45,416 nt of DNA from Flavobacteriaceae bacterium Ga0077528 (GCA_001464475.1 LNDX01000019.1:1-45416); one strand, 5' to 3'; shown: positions 9,475 through 18,060, counted from the stretch's first letter. The notes: generated by a model from the letters alone, not told the origin. Numbers and translations are program-made.

Positions 9475-10473
9475 ATGAAACCAATTACAAAAGAAACTTA
9501 CCTTCAATGGTACGAAGAAATGCAGTTTTGGAGAAAATTTGAAGACAAATTAGCCGCTGTATATATTCAACAAAAAGTTAGAGGATTTTTACATTTATAT
9601 AATGGTCAGGAAGCAGTTCTAGCTGGAGCAATCCATGCAATGGACTTGTCTAAAGACAAAATGATTACAGCTTATCGTAATCACGTTCAGCCAATCGCAA
9701 TGGGTGTTGATCCTAAAAAAGTAATGGCAGAACTTTACGGAAAAGTAACAGGAACATCAAAAGGAATGGGTGGTTCTATGCACATTTTCTCAAAAGAGCA
9801 CGGATTTTATGGTGGTCACGGTATTGTGGGTGCGCAAATTCCAGTTGGAGCAGGAATGGCTTTTGCTGATAAATATTTTGAAACAGGCGGTGTTACTTTA
9901 ACCTATTTTGGTGATGGTGCTGCACGTCAAGGTTCACTTCACGAAGCTTTTAATATGGCTATGAATTGGAAGCTTCCAGTAGTTTTCATTTGTGAAAACA
10001 ATGGATATGCAATGGGAACTTCTGTTGAAAGAACGGCAAATCACACAGATATTTGGAAACTTGGTTTAGGTTATGAAATGCCATGCGGACCAGTAGACGG
10101 AATGAATCCTGTAAAAGTTGCTGAAGCTATGCAAGAAGCAATTGACAGAGCTCGTCGTGGTGACGGACCTACATTTTTAGAAATGAAAACATACCGTTAT
10201 AGAGGTCACTCTATGTCGGATGCTCAATTATACAGAACAAAAGAAGAGGTTGAAGAATACAAAAAAATCGACCCTATTACTCAAGTTCTTGATATTATCA
10301 AAGAAAAAGGATATGCAACTGATGCAGAAATTGAAGCAATGGATCAACGAGTAAAAGACTTAGTTGACGAATGCGAAAAGTTTGCAGAAGAATCTCCTTT
10401 CCCAGAAGTACAACAACTTTACGATGTAGTGTACGAACAAGAAAATTACCCTTTCATTCCTCATAGACTATAA
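9475..10473 (+). CDS. pdhA: Pyruvate dehydrogenase E1 component, alpha subunit
   Basis: The E1 alpha subunit works with E1 beta to decarboxylate pyruvate using thiamine diphosphate and passes the acetyl group to E2 lipoyl arms. At 332 residues it fits the family. The ThDP motif starts with GDGAARQGS at residues 146-154 and ends with CENN at 173-176. KGMGGSMH and the YRYRGHSMSD loop are also typical. It is followed after 2 bases by the E2 gene. The E1 beta gene is not next to it, and neither is E3. Confidence 0.95.
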   Translation: MKPITKETYLQWYEEMQFWRKFEDKLAAVYIQQKVRGFLHLYNGQEAVLAGAIHAMDLSKDKMITAYRNHVQPIAMGVDPKKVMAELYGKVTGTSKGMGGSMHIFSKEHGFYGGHGIVGAQIPVGAGMAFADKYFETGGVTLTYFGDGAARQGSLHEAFNMAMNWKLPVVFICENNGYAMGTSVERTANHTDIWKLGLGYEMPCGPVDGMNPVKVAEAMQEAIDRARRGDGPTFLEMKTYRYRGHSMSDAQLYRTKEEVEEYKKIDPITQVLDIIKEKGYATDAEIEAMDQRVKDLVDECEKFAEESPFPEVQQLYDVVYEQENYPFIPHRL

Positions 10474-10475
10474 TT

Positions 10476-12089
10476 ATGGCAACAGTAATAAACATGCCTC
10501 GTTTGAGCGATACTATGACAGAAGGAACTGTTGCAACATGGCTTAAAAAAGTAGGTGATACAATAAAAGAAGGCGATATTTTAGCTGAAATCGAAACCGA
10601 TAAAGCTACAATGGAATTTGAATCTTTCAATTCAGGTGTTTTACTACACATCGGAATTGAAGCAGGTCAAACTGCTCCAGTTGATTCATTATTAGCCATC
10701 ATCGGAAAAGAAGGCGAAGATATTTCTGCATTATTATCTGGTGGAACTCCAGCTCCAAAAGCTGAAGCAACTCCAGCTATTGAAACTCCTGCGGCTTCTG
10801 CTCCTCAAACAACTGTAGCAATTCCTGCAGGTGTAAAAGTTATCACAATGCCACGTTTAAGTGACACGATGACAACAGGAACTGTAGCGACTTGGTTGAA
10901 AAAAGTAGGAGACACTGTGAAAGAAGGTGACATGCTTGCTGAAATCGAAACTGATAAAGCAACCATGGAATTCGAATCTTTCAACGCAGGAACATTATTA
11001 TACATTGGAATTCAAGAAGGAGGATCTGCTCCAGTAGATAGCGTTTTAGCTATCATCGGACCAGCAGGAACTGATATTACAGGAATAGCTGAAAACTATT
11101 CAAAAGGTGGTGAAGCTCCAGTAGTTGCAAAAACTGAAACTGCTACTCCAGTTGTAACATCACAACCAACTCAAGAAACAACAACTTCAGATAACGGAAG
11201 AATTTTCGCTTCTCCATTAGCAAAACAAATAGCTAAAGATAAAGGAATCAGTCTTTCTCAAGTAAAAGGTTCAGGTGAAAACGGAAGAATCGTTAAAAGT
11301 GATGTAGAAAACTTTACAGCTTCGGCTCCAGTTGCTGCAACACAAACGACTTCTCAACCAGAAGCACAAGCAACTCCAGCAGCAAAACCATTTGTTCCTG
11401 CAGGTGAGGTTGTGACAGAAGAAATTAAGAATTCGCAAATGCGTAAAATCATTGCTAAACGTTTAGCTGAATCGTTATTCACAGCGCCTCACTACAATTT
11501 AACTATTGAAGTAAGCATGGATGAAGCAATGAAATCAAGAGCAATGATTAATACTGTGCCAGATACCAAAGTATCATTCAACGACATGGTAATCAAAGCT
11601 TGTGCAATGGCATTAAAAAAACATCCAAAAATCAACTCTCAATGGAAAGAAGATGCAATTACCATTAATCACCACGTGAATATTGGTGTTGCCGTAGCAG
11701 TTGAAGACGGATTAGTAGTTCCAGTTTTGCGTTTTACTGATGCAATGAGTTTATCTCAAATCGGAGGAAGTGTAAGAGATTTAGCAGGAAGAGCCAAAAC
11801 CAAAAAATTACTTCCAAACGAAATGGAAGGAAGTACATTTACAGTTTCAAACCTTGGAATGTTTGGTATAGTTGAATTCAATTCAATCATAAACCAACCA
11901 AATTCAGCAATTCTTTCAGTTGGTGCCATAATCGAAAAACCAGTTGTTAAAAACGGACAAATCGTAGTTGGAAACACAATGATGCTATCTTTAGCTTGTG
12001 ACCACAGAACAATCGACGGCGCAACAGGAGCACAATTTTTACAAACATTAAAACTGTTTATAGAAAATCCAGTGACTATGTTAGCGTAA
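10476..12089 (+). CDS. pdhC: Pyruvate dehydrogenase E2, dihydrolipoamide acetyltransferase, with two lipoyl domains
   Basis: E2 is the core of the pyruvate dehydrogenase complex and makes acetyl-CoA. The 537 residues show two tandem lipoyl domains with the lipoylated lysines at K43 and K161, both in ETDKATMEFES. Ala/Pro/Thr-rich linkers follow, then an E1/E3-binding domain (FASPLAKQIAKDKGI, then GSGENGRI) near residues 245-280. The catalytic acetyltransferase domain has the DHRTIDG motif, with His510 and Asp514. The two lipoyl domains are strongly alike, which points to an internal duplication. It is co-transcribed with pdhA. Confidence 0.95.
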   Translation: MATVINMPRLSDTMTEGTVATWLKKVGDTIKEGDILAEIETDKATMEFESFNSGVLLHIGIEAGQTAPVDSLLAIIGKEGEDISALLSGGTPAPKAEATPAIETPAASAPQTTVAIPAGVKVITMPRLSDTMTTGTVATWLKKVGDTVKEGDMLAEIETDKATMEFESFNAGTLLYIGIQEGGSAPVDSVLAIIGPAGTDITGIAENYSKGGEAPVVAKTETATPVVTSQPTQETTTSDNGRIFASPLAKQIAKDKGISLSQVKGSGENGRIVKSDVENFTASAPVAATQTTSQPEAQATPAAKPFVPAGEVVTEEIKNSQMRKIIAKRLAESLFTAPHYNLTIEVSMDEAMKSRAMINTVPDTKVSFNDMVIKACAMALKKHPKINSQWKEDAITINHHVNIGVAVAVEDGLVVPVLRFTDAMSLSQIGGSVRDLAGRAKTKKLLPNEMEGSTFTVSNLGMFGIVEFNSIINQPNSAILSVGAIIEKPVVKNGQIVVGNTMMLSLACDHRTIDGATGAQFLQTLKLFIENPVTMLA

Positions 12090-12108
12090 TCAAAAGCAAT
12101 ATAAATAC

Positions 12109-12141
12109 AAATCCCGTTCAGAAATGAGCGGGATTTTTTTT
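12109..12141 (+). terminator. Terminator of the pdh operon
   Basis: The stem AAATCCCGTTCA pairs with TGAGCGGGATTT around a GAAA tetraloop and is followed by a T run, 20 bases after the E2 stop codon. Confidence 0.92.
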
Positions 12142-12180
12142 TAATCTAAACTTGTTTCAGATTCTCAATTTTTATTTTGG

Positions 12181-12290
12181 AGCGAATGGTTTGGGCATTC
12201 TTGGTTTCCTTATTCCTGCTTTCCGTTCTATCTCGTCCCAAAAGACGAGATGCCACTCCAATCAGGGCTAGATAGGATTTGTATTGAATA
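12181..12290 (-). repeat. Dispersed intergenic repeat, copy 2 (full)
   Basis: Read on the minus strand it runs TATTCAATACAAATCC, TAGCCCTGATTGGAGTGGC, an eight-base stem (ATCTCGTC with GACGAGAT), AGAACGGAAAGCAGGAA and finally CCATTCGCT. The same outer flanks occur at 17008-17135 and the same core at 201-281. It lies between the converging pdhC and glycosyltransferase genes, after the pdhC terminator. I see no coding potential in 12142-12355. Confidence 0.75.
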
Positions 12291-12355
12291 GAAGTCAAAA
12301 TAATAAACAACAATCTGTGATAATCTGTACAATCCTTTTAATCTTTGGTTAATAA

Positions 12356-13582
12356 TCATTTCTTATTCTTTTCTTCAATCCACTTACTCATATATTTAGT
12401 GCTAGAAACTAAATGATGTTGCAAAATAGAACCAAAGAAATTTTTATTACGATGTTGTTTCAAATTATCTAAAAGCGAATTAATTTCAACAATAAAATCC
12501 TTTTCAAAAAGTGATTTTTTATAACGTTTGTCTAAAATCTCAAATCCATTTTCTTGAGCCTGTTTCCATAAGTTTTCATCTTCATAAAGTTGAACAGCTC
12601 CATCTACAAACTCATTTGGATTGTCTTTCACAAAACCATTCCAGTTTAAATTTCCAGCCATAGCTTCTGCTCCAATTGATGAAGTCACGCTTGGAGTTCC
12701 GCATTGCATCGCTTCAAGTAATTTACCTTTAATTCCTGCGCCAAAACGAATAGGTGCTAAAACCACTTTAGCATTTTTTATAACTTCTAAAGCATCATCT
12801 GCTCTTCCTTTAATATAGAAATTTTGTTTCGGCTTATTTAATTCCAAAACTTTTTGTGATGGATAAGCTCCATAAATCAACATTTTAGCTTCGGGTAATT
12901 TTCTATGCAATAATGGCCAAATTGTATCTGACAAATATTTCACACAATCCCAATTTGGTTCGTGCAAAAAGTTCCCAATAAAAACAAAATCATTACGTTC
13001 ATTAAATGTTGGAACATCATTTAATTTTTCAGCAAAAATTGGTAAATAATAAATCAATTCCTTTGAAATAGTAAACTGATTTTGAAGTAATTCAATTTCA
13101 AATTCCGATACCATCAAGGACAAATCACAACGTAAAATACTCGCAATTTCCCTCTTAGCAACATCCGAAAACAAATCTTCCGAAGTAAATTCACGATTTT
13201 CTTTAACTGCTAGCTGTCTTGCTTGTCGCATAGAATGTAAATCCTCTGTATTTAGTATTTTCAAAGCATTTGGACAACTTTCTGAAACACGCCAACCAAA
13301 TTGCTCTTCAATCATAAACCGATCAAACAAAACGATATTTGGATTCAACTCTATAACAAAATCATCAAAACTTGAAGAGTTTAATTCAATAGTTTTTGCA
13401 GTAACTCCTATAACTGAAACATCTTCTGAAAATTCTAAATTCTGAGCAGTACTTGCAAAAGTTATTTCATAACCATTTGTTTGAAATAGTTCTATTAATT
13501 GCATCATTCTACTTCCTGCCGCAGAAGATTTTGGTTCAGGCCAAACAAAGCCAATTATTAATAAAGTTTTAGATTTTAGCAT
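12356..13582 (-). CDS. Glycosyltransferase (GT-B fold, GT4-like)
   Basis: The 408-residue protein has the layout of a GT-B glycosyltransferase. The N-terminal half begins LLIIGFVWPEPKSSAAGSRM, the usual acceptor-side glycine-rich start. The C-terminal half has FVFIGNFLHEPNWD, a YGAYPS strand, and the donor-binding stretch APIRFGAGIKGKLLEAMQCG followed by PSVTSSIGAEAM. There is no signal peptide, so it acts at the cytoplasmic side. Sugar donor and acceptor cannot be told from sequence. No polysaccharide cluster surrounds it, and the next gene, miaE, is divergent. Confidence 0.85.
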   Translation of the reverse strand: MLKSKTLLIIGFVWPEPKSSAAGSRMMQLIELFQTNGYEITFASTAQNLEFSEDVSVIGVTAKTIELNSSSFDDFVIELNPNIVLFDRFMIEEQFGWRVSESCPNALKILNTEDLHSMRQARQLAVKENREFTSEDLFSDVAKREIASILRCDLSLMVSEFEIELLQNQFTISKELIYYLPIFAEKLNDVPTFNERNDFVFIGNFLHEPNWDCVKYLSDTIWPLLHRKLPEAKMLIYGAYPSQKVLELNKPKQNFYIKGRADDALEVIKNAKVVLAPIRFGAGIKGKLLEAMQCGTPSVTSSIGAEAMAGNLNWNGFVKDNPNEFVDGAVQLYEDENLWKQAQENGFEILDKRYKKSLFEKDFIVEINSLLDNLKQHRNKNFFGSILQHHLVSSTKYMSKWIEEKNKK

Positions 13583-13643
13583 AATATCAAATACAATTAC
13601 AAAGAAAAGATTTAATTTTACAACAAATTAAAAATACACAAAA

Positions 13644-14225
13644 ATGTTAGGTCTAAAATTAAAAACCGACCCAAGATGGGTTACCATAGTTGAATCAAAC
13701 ATTGAAGAAATTCTAACAGATCATGCTTGGTGCGAGCAAAAGGCAGCAACAAACATAATTACAATCATAACCTATAATTCAGAACACGAAGAATTAGTTA
13801 CTGATTTGTTGGAAATAGCTAAAGAAGAATTAGAACACTTCCAAATGGTTCACAACATAATTAAGGAGCGCGGATTAAAATTAGGTAGAGAAAGAAAAGA
13901 CCATTATGTAAACGAACTTTTCAAATTCATGAAAAAAGATGGAAGTAGAAATGATTCTTTTATAGACAGATTATTGTTTTCAGCAATGATTGAAGCCAGA
14001 AGTTGTGAGAGATTTAAAGTACTATCTCAAAATATTGAAGATAAAAAACTAGCAGAATTCTACAGAGAATTAATGATAAGTGAAGCAGGTCATTATACAA
14101 CTTTTCTAAAATTTGCTAGAAAATATACCGAAAAAGTTGATGTTGACAAACGTTGGGCAGAATGGCTAGAATTTGAAGGAGAACTAATCACCAATTACGG
14201 AAAATCAGAAACGGTTCATGGATAA
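13644..14225 (+). CDS. miaE: tRNA-(ms2io6A)-hydroxylase MiaE
   Basis: MiaE is a non-haem diiron monooxygenase that hydroxylates the isopentenyl group of ms2i6A at position 37 of tRNAs reading U-starting codons. At 193 residues it is helical and ferritin-like, with iron-ligand motifs EELEHF (about 79-84), EARSCERF and SEAGHY, in the right order for the family. It has its own short transcription unit ending in a terminator. Its place next to two tRNA genes is probably coincidental. Confidence 0.93.
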   Translation: MLGLKLKTDPRWVTIVESNIEEILTDHAWCEQKAATNIITIITYNSEHEELVTDLLEIAKEELEHFQMVHNIIKERGLKLGRERKDHYVNELFKFMKKDGSRNDSFIDRLLFSAMIEARSCERFKVLSQNIEDKKLAEFYRELMISEAGHYTTFLKFARKYTEKVDVDKRWAEWLEFEGELITNYGKSETVHG

Positions 14226-14232
14226 TTTTAAG

Positions 14233-14255
14233 GCTTCAAGAGATTGAAGCTTTTT
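14233..14255 (+). terminator. Terminator of miaE
   Basis: The stem GCTTCAA with TTGAAGC (14233-14250) is followed by five T residues, seven bases after the miaE stop. Confidence 0.8.
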
Positions 14256-14273
14256 CATTTACAAAAAGATATA

Positions 14274-14305
14274 AAAAAACTCCCTAGATATCTAAGGAGT
14301 TTTTT
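14274..14305 (-). terminator. Terminator after the tRNA-Val pair, able to work both ways
   Basis: A ten-base stem (AAAAAACTCC with GGAGTTTTTT) encloses a loop that is itself nearly palindromic (CTAGATATCTAA). It ends right beside the 3' end of the first tRNA on the minus strand. The A and T runs on both sides make it symmetric. Confidence 0.85.
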
Positions 14306-14306
14306 G

Positions 14307-14381
14307 TGGGCGATGAGGGGTTCGAACCCCCGACCCCCTCGGTGTAAACGAGGTGCTCTGAACCAGCTGAGCTAATCGCCC
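14307..14381 (-). tRNA. tRNA-Val (anticodon UAC)
   Basis: The full cloverleaf is present: acceptor GGGCGAT with ATCGCCC, a D arm containing AGCTCAGCTGG, anticodon stem CCTCG/CGAGG around TTTACAC, and T loop GGTTCGAACCC. The anticodon is TAC, for valine. The discriminator base is A. The next bases on this strand read CAA, so CCA is not encoded. Confidence 0.97.
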
Positions 14382-14421
14382 GATAATGCTGTTGTATTAT
14401 CAGTAAAATTGATAAAAGTGG

Positions 14422-14496
14422 TGGGCGATGAGGGGTTCGAACCCCCGACCCCCTCGGTGTAAACGAGGTGCTCTGAACCAGCTGAGCTAATCGCCC
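14422..14496 (-). tRNA. tRNA-Val (anticodon UAC), second identical copy
   Basis: All 75 bases match the copy at 14307-14381. Here the discriminator A is followed on the minus strand by CCA, so the 3' end is encoded. The two genes are about 40 bases apart and probably co-transcribed, this one first. Confidence 0.97.
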
Positions 14497-14568
14497 TTTT
14501 ATCATGATTATGATTTCTCTTAATCAGGGTGCAAATATAAAGCTTATTTTTAAATCTGCAAACATTTT

Positions 14569-15789
14569 TTATAAAACTTCTGCTACTACAAAAGTACTTC
14601 CGCCTATGTATATAAAGTCTTTTTTAGTAGATGATTTCAATGCTTCTTGATAAGCGTTTGAAATAGAATTATATACTTTTCCGTTTAATTGGAAATCCGC
14701 GGCTTTTTTTTGTAAAATTTCTGCATTTAATCCTCTTGGAATATTTGGTTTGCAGAAATAATATTTAGCATTTTTAGGAAATAAAGGTAAAATATCATTC
14801 AAATCTTTGTCATTTACTACTCCTAATACAATATGTAATTGTTCGAATCTTTCATTTTTGATTTGATTCAAAACTATTTTTAGTCCGTGTGAATTATGAG
14901 CTGTGTCACAAATCACTTTCGGAGTTTCTCTTAATTGTTGCCATCTTCCTTGTAATCCGTTGTTTTTTATTACTTTTTGAAATCCGTTCTTGATGTTTTC
15001 TTCAGTTACTTTAAATTCATTTTGACTTTGTAAAACTTTAATGGTTTGAAGAACGGTCTTTTTATTATGAATTTGGTAGTCGCCTAATAGTGCTGATGGA
15101 TATGTTTTTTCAATTAGTTCAGATGCAAAGAAAATTTCAGAATTGGTTTCTTTTGCTTTATTTAGAAAAACATTTTTTGTTTCTAAGGTGTATTCTCCAA
15201 TCACAATTGGAGTGTAATTTTTAATTATTCCAGCTTTTTCGAATGCAATAGCTTCTAATGTGTTTCCTAGAAATTGTGTGTGATCTAAACCAATATTTGT
15301 AATGACTGAAATTAATGGATTTATTATATTGGTTGAATCCAATCTTCCTCCCATACCAACTTCAATTATATTGATATCCGTTTTTTCTTTTTTGAAATAT
15401 TCAAAGGCTAGTCCGACGGTCATTTCGAAGAAACTTAATTGGTTTTCTTCAAAGAAAGATTTATTTTTTGATATAAATTTACAAACAAATTCTTCTGATA
15501 TTTCTTTACCGTTAATCTTAATTCGTTCTCTATAATCCTTTAAATGTGGTGATGTATAAAGTCCAACTTTATAACCAGCTTCTTGTAAAACTGATGCTAG
15601 TAGGTGAGAAGTAGAGCCTTTACCGTTAGTTCCTGCGACATGAATACATTTTAAATCTCTTTCAGGATGACTTAAATGTTTAGAAAGTAATATAGTATTA
15701 GTTAAATCTTTTTTATAAGCCGATGCACCTTGTGTTTGATACATAGGTAGTTGGCTAAACATCCAATTTATGGTTTCTTGATAGTTCAT
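14569..15789 (-). CDS. folC: Bifunctional dihydrofolate synthase / folylpolyglutamate synthase
   Basis: FolC joins glutamate to dihydropteroate and then extends the glutamate tail of folates. The 406 residues fit the family. The ATP loop GTNGKGST is at residues 53-60, followed by YTSPHLKDYRERI, the folate-site loop. The block EVGMGGRLDSTN and the C-terminal DTAHNSHG motif are both characteristic. The gene is divergent from exbB. Confidence 0.95.
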   Translation of the reverse strand: MNYQETINWMFSQLPMYQTQGASAYKKDLTNTILLSKHLSHPERDLKCIHVAGTNGKGSTSHLLASVLQEAGYKVGLYTSPHLKDYRERIKINGKEISEEFVCKFISKNKSFFEENQLSFFEMTVGLAFEYFKKEKTDINIIEVGMGGRLDSTNIINPLISVITNIGLDHTQFLGNTLEAIAFEKAGIIKNYTPIVIGEYTLETKNVFLNKAKETNSEIFFASELIEKTYPSALLGDYQIHNKKTVLQTIKVLQSQNEFKVTEENIKNGFQKVIKNNGLQGRWQQLRETPKVICDTAHNSHGLKIVLNQIKNERFEQLHIVLGVVNDKDLNDILPLFPKNAKYYFCKPNIPRGLNAEILQKKAADFQLNGKVYNSISNAYQEALKSSTKKDFIYIGGSTFVVAEVL

Positions 15790-15916
15790 TTCTTTTTAAT
15801 AAAATAATCTTAAAACAAAATATTTTCCCAATTTTGTAGTTTAATATTGTATTAGAATTTATCTTTAGTGCAAATTTGAGATTATTTTTAACAACTAAAT
15901 CAAAAATCTAATTTAT

Positions 15917-16627
15917 ATGATTAATTTTTTTCTTCAAGTCCAAAATGATACTATCGCTCAAGCTACAGGAACAGTAATTGAAGGCACTGTAAATACAACT
16001 GAAATTTCCGTTTTAGGATTTATTTTAAAAGGAGGTTTTTTCCTTATTCCAATTGCTCTTTTGCTTTTTTATACTTTTTATATAATTATTGAACGTTTTT
16101 TATATATCCAGAAGCGTTCAGTGATTGATCCAAATTTAATTCGTGATATTCGTGATAATTTGAATGCAGGAAATATTGACATGGCAGTTTCGGTTGCCGA
16201 CAGAAGTAATACAGCATCAGGTTATGTCCTTAGAGAAGGTATTCTTACCATTGGAAGACCAATTTCAGAAATTGAATCAAATATGGAACGTGCTGCTAAC
16301 ATTGAAGTTGGCGAAATGGAAAAGAAACTTGGTCAATTGGGACTTATTGCAGGTATTGCACCAACCTTTGGTTTTATCGGAACTATTTCTGGAGTTATCA
16401 AAATTTTCTATAGTATTTCTCAAACGGAAGATATTAGTATAGGAAACATTTCAGGAGGTTTGTATGAAAAAATGATTAGTTCAGGAGCAGGATTAGTTGT
16501 TGGTATTATTGCTTATTCAGCTTATCACTTATATAATGGTAGAATTGATAGTTTCACCTTAGCAATTCAAAAACAAGTACTTGATTTTGTTAACATAATT
16601 CAACGTCCAAATGGTAAAACGAAATAA
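15917..16627 (+). CDS. exbB: MotA/TolQ/ExbB proton channel family protein (ExbB)
   Basis: ExbB forms the inner-membrane proton channel that energises TonB. The 236-residue protein has one membrane segment near residues 38-60 (FFLIPIALLLFYTFYIII), a cytoplasmic helical region, and two further segments around LGLIAGIAPTFGFIGTISG and GAGLVVGIIAYSAYH, the usual three-helix ExbB plan. Its 3' end overlaps exbD by 17 bases, so the two are translationally coupled. TonB is not downstream on the same strand but faces the pair. Confidence 0.93.
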   Translation: MINFFLQVQNDTIAQATGTVIEGTVNTTEISVLGFILKGGFFLIPIALLLFYTFYIIIERFLYIQKRSVIDPNLIRDIRDNLNAGNIDMAVSVADRSNTASGYVLREGILTIGRPISEIESNMERAANIEVGEMEKKLGQLGLIAGIAPTFGFIGTISGVIKIFYSISQTEDISIGNISGGLYEKMISSGAGLVVGIIAYSAYHLYNGRIDSFTLAIQKQVLDFVNIIQRPNGKTK

Positions 16628-17006
16628 ACGATTTCATGCAGAAGTCGCTACATCATCTTTGAGCGACATTATGTTTTTCTTGCTGTTGTTTTTCTTAATC
16701 ATTTCCACTTTAGCAAATCCTAATGTGATAAAAATGACTTTGCCAAAGTCTAAAACAAGTGAGAAGACAAACAAGCAACTCATAAGTCTGTCCGTAACAG
16801 AAGACAAACGTTTTTATCTTGACAAGCAAGAAGTGGCTTTCGATCAACTTGAAGCTTCTTTGTTAGCTCAAATGGGCGATGCAAAAGACCAAACAGTTGT
16901 GGTTAGAATTCCATTTAATCTTCAAGTGCAAGATTTAGTTGATGTATTACAAATAGGCGTAAAGAACAAATTGAAGTTTGTTATAGCAACTAATAATTCT
17001 AAATAG
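16611..17006 (+). CDS. exbD: ExbD/TolR family biopolymer transport protein
   Basis: ExbD pairs with ExbB as stator of the TonB motor. The 131-residue protein has a short cytoplasmic N-terminus, one membrane helix starting SLSDIMFFLLLFF whose Asp is the expected protonatable residue, and a periplasmic domain. The start lies inside exbB. A terminator within a repeat copy follows 54 bases after the stop codon. Confidence 0.93.
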   Translation: MVKRNKRFHAEVATSSLSDIMFFLLLFFLIISTLANPNVIKMTLPKSKTSEKTNKQLISLSVTEDKRFYLDKQEVAFDQLEASLLAQMGDAKDQTVVVRIPFNLQVQDLVDVLQIGVKNKLKFVIATNNSK

Positions 17007-17007
17007 T

Positions 17008-17135
17008 AGCGAATGGTTCGGGATTTATCTGTAATCCATTTTCCTGCTTTTCATTACAATAAAAAATGCTTCCAAACAATGGAAGCATTTTTTATTTTCT
17101 CTACAATCAGGGCTAGATTGCCATTGTATTGAATA
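17008..17135 (-). repeat. Dispersed intergenic repeat, copy 3, with a terminator hairpin in place of the usual core
   Basis: On the minus strand the outer flanks match copy 2: TATTCAATACAA, then TAGCCCTGATTG at one end, and AAAGCAGGAA then CCATTCGCTA at the other. The middle differs: in place of the GGCATC-hairpin-GATAG core there is a 13-base terminator stem. It lies between the converging exbD and tonB genes. Confidence 0.75.
17061..17093. terminator. Bidirectional terminator between exbD and tonB
   Basis: A perfect 13-base stem (AAAAAATGCTTCC with GGAAGCATTTTTT) has a seven-base loop. With A and T runs on both flanks it can end both the exbBD transcript and the converging tonB transcript. 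Confidence 0.9.
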
Positions 17136-17139
17136 TTTA

Positions 17140-18060
17140 TTAATCTTTCAAACTGAAATTGTATTTTATAGTTCCAACTTGCTTTTCAGTTCCGTCAGGA
17201 CTTGCGCTCCATTTGGTGTTCATTGCTGCAATTCTAGCTTGACTTGCTAAACAACTTGCGGCATTGGTTGTTCCTCTTGCTCCAGGTTTAGCTTCAATTA
17301 CGTTTCCATTTTTGTCAACTGTGATTTGAACAACAACAATTCCTTCTTCGTTACAATTGTAAGCAGGTTGAGGCTTGCTTAAAGCCTTTCTACCATTTAA
17401 AGCATATCCAGAACCGTTTCCTAAACCATTTCCACTTCCGTTTCCGCCACCACTTCCAGAACCACTTCCAGGTCCTGTTCCTGTTCCATTGCCAGGTCCG
17501 TTTCCTCCACCTGTTCCTCCGCCAGAACCACCAGTTCCAGAATATCCTGAAGAGTTGATGTCGCCATTAGCACGTCCTTGATTTCCTGAAGTTCCGCTAT
17601 TTCCATCACCGCCTTTTTTATTTCCTTTTAAAATATTAGATAAAGCATCATCAACTTTTTTGACAGGTTTTTTTACTTCAACAGGTTTTTTAATTTCAGG
17701 TTTTACAATTGGTTTTGGGTTTTTTACAGGTTTTGTTTTCGGGATTACCGCATCTGTTTTATCAGCATCGGTATCTTCAGAAATTATATCTTCTTCAGGA
17801 GTTGGTTGTGCTTCGTTGTTTTTTGAAACTTCTTTAACATCTAATTCTTTACTTTGAAAATCAGCGCCAGAACCAAAGTCAGTGTCACCAAAGTTAACAG
17901 TAACTCCGCCACCGCCACCACCGCCAGCTAATAGAGCAAGTTCAGCATCTGATGGAGGCCAAAAGCGTATAAAAAACATAATCAATAGCAATACAGCATA
18001 GATAAGTGTCGCGATTATAAGCGATTTTCTTTTGTCAGCAGGTGTAGAATCTAAACTCAT
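17140..18060 (-). CDS. TonB-like energy transducer
   Basis: TonB carries energy from ExbBD across the periplasm to outer-membrane transporters. The 306-residue protein has a membrane anchor near residues 14-33 (SLIIATLIYAVLLLIMFFI), a seven-glycine run, a Lys/Pro-rich spacer of repeated KP and KKP units, a long Gly/Ser/Asn-rich segment (about 150-215), and a C-terminal domain with GIVVVQITVDKNGNV and QVGTIKYNFSL. That domain is a divergent TonB C-terminus. The gene points toward exbBD rather than following it, which is unusual. The glycine-rich stretch is likely to be length-variable between strains. Confidence 0.85.
   Translation of the reverse strand: MSLDSTPADKRKSLIIATLIYAVLLLIMFFIRFWPPSDAELALLAGGGGGGGVTVNFGDTDFGSGADFQSKELDVKEVSKNNEAQPTPEEDIISEDTDADKTDAVIPKTKPVKNPKPIVKPEIKKPVEVKKPVKKVDDALSNILKGNKKGGDGNSGTSGNQGRANGDINSSGYSGTGGSGGGTGGGNGPGNGTGTGPGSGSGSGGGNGSGNGLGNGSGYALNGRKALSKPQPAYNCNEEGIVVVQITVDKNGNVIEAKPGARGTTNAASCLASQARIAAMNTKWSASPDGTEKQVGTIKYNFSLKD

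Noticed and set aside
14284..14505. A 73-residue open frame across the two tRNA genes
   Set aside because: It is the tRNA-Val genes read as protein; both tRNAs fold fully.
16164..16442. A 92-residue frame inside exbB
   Set aside because: It is a frame-shifted shadow of exbB; the ExbB frame holds the conserved helices.
17375..17581. A proline-rich 68-residue frame opposite tonB
   Set aside because: It is the complement of the glycine-rich repeat of the TonB-like gene and has no independent support.
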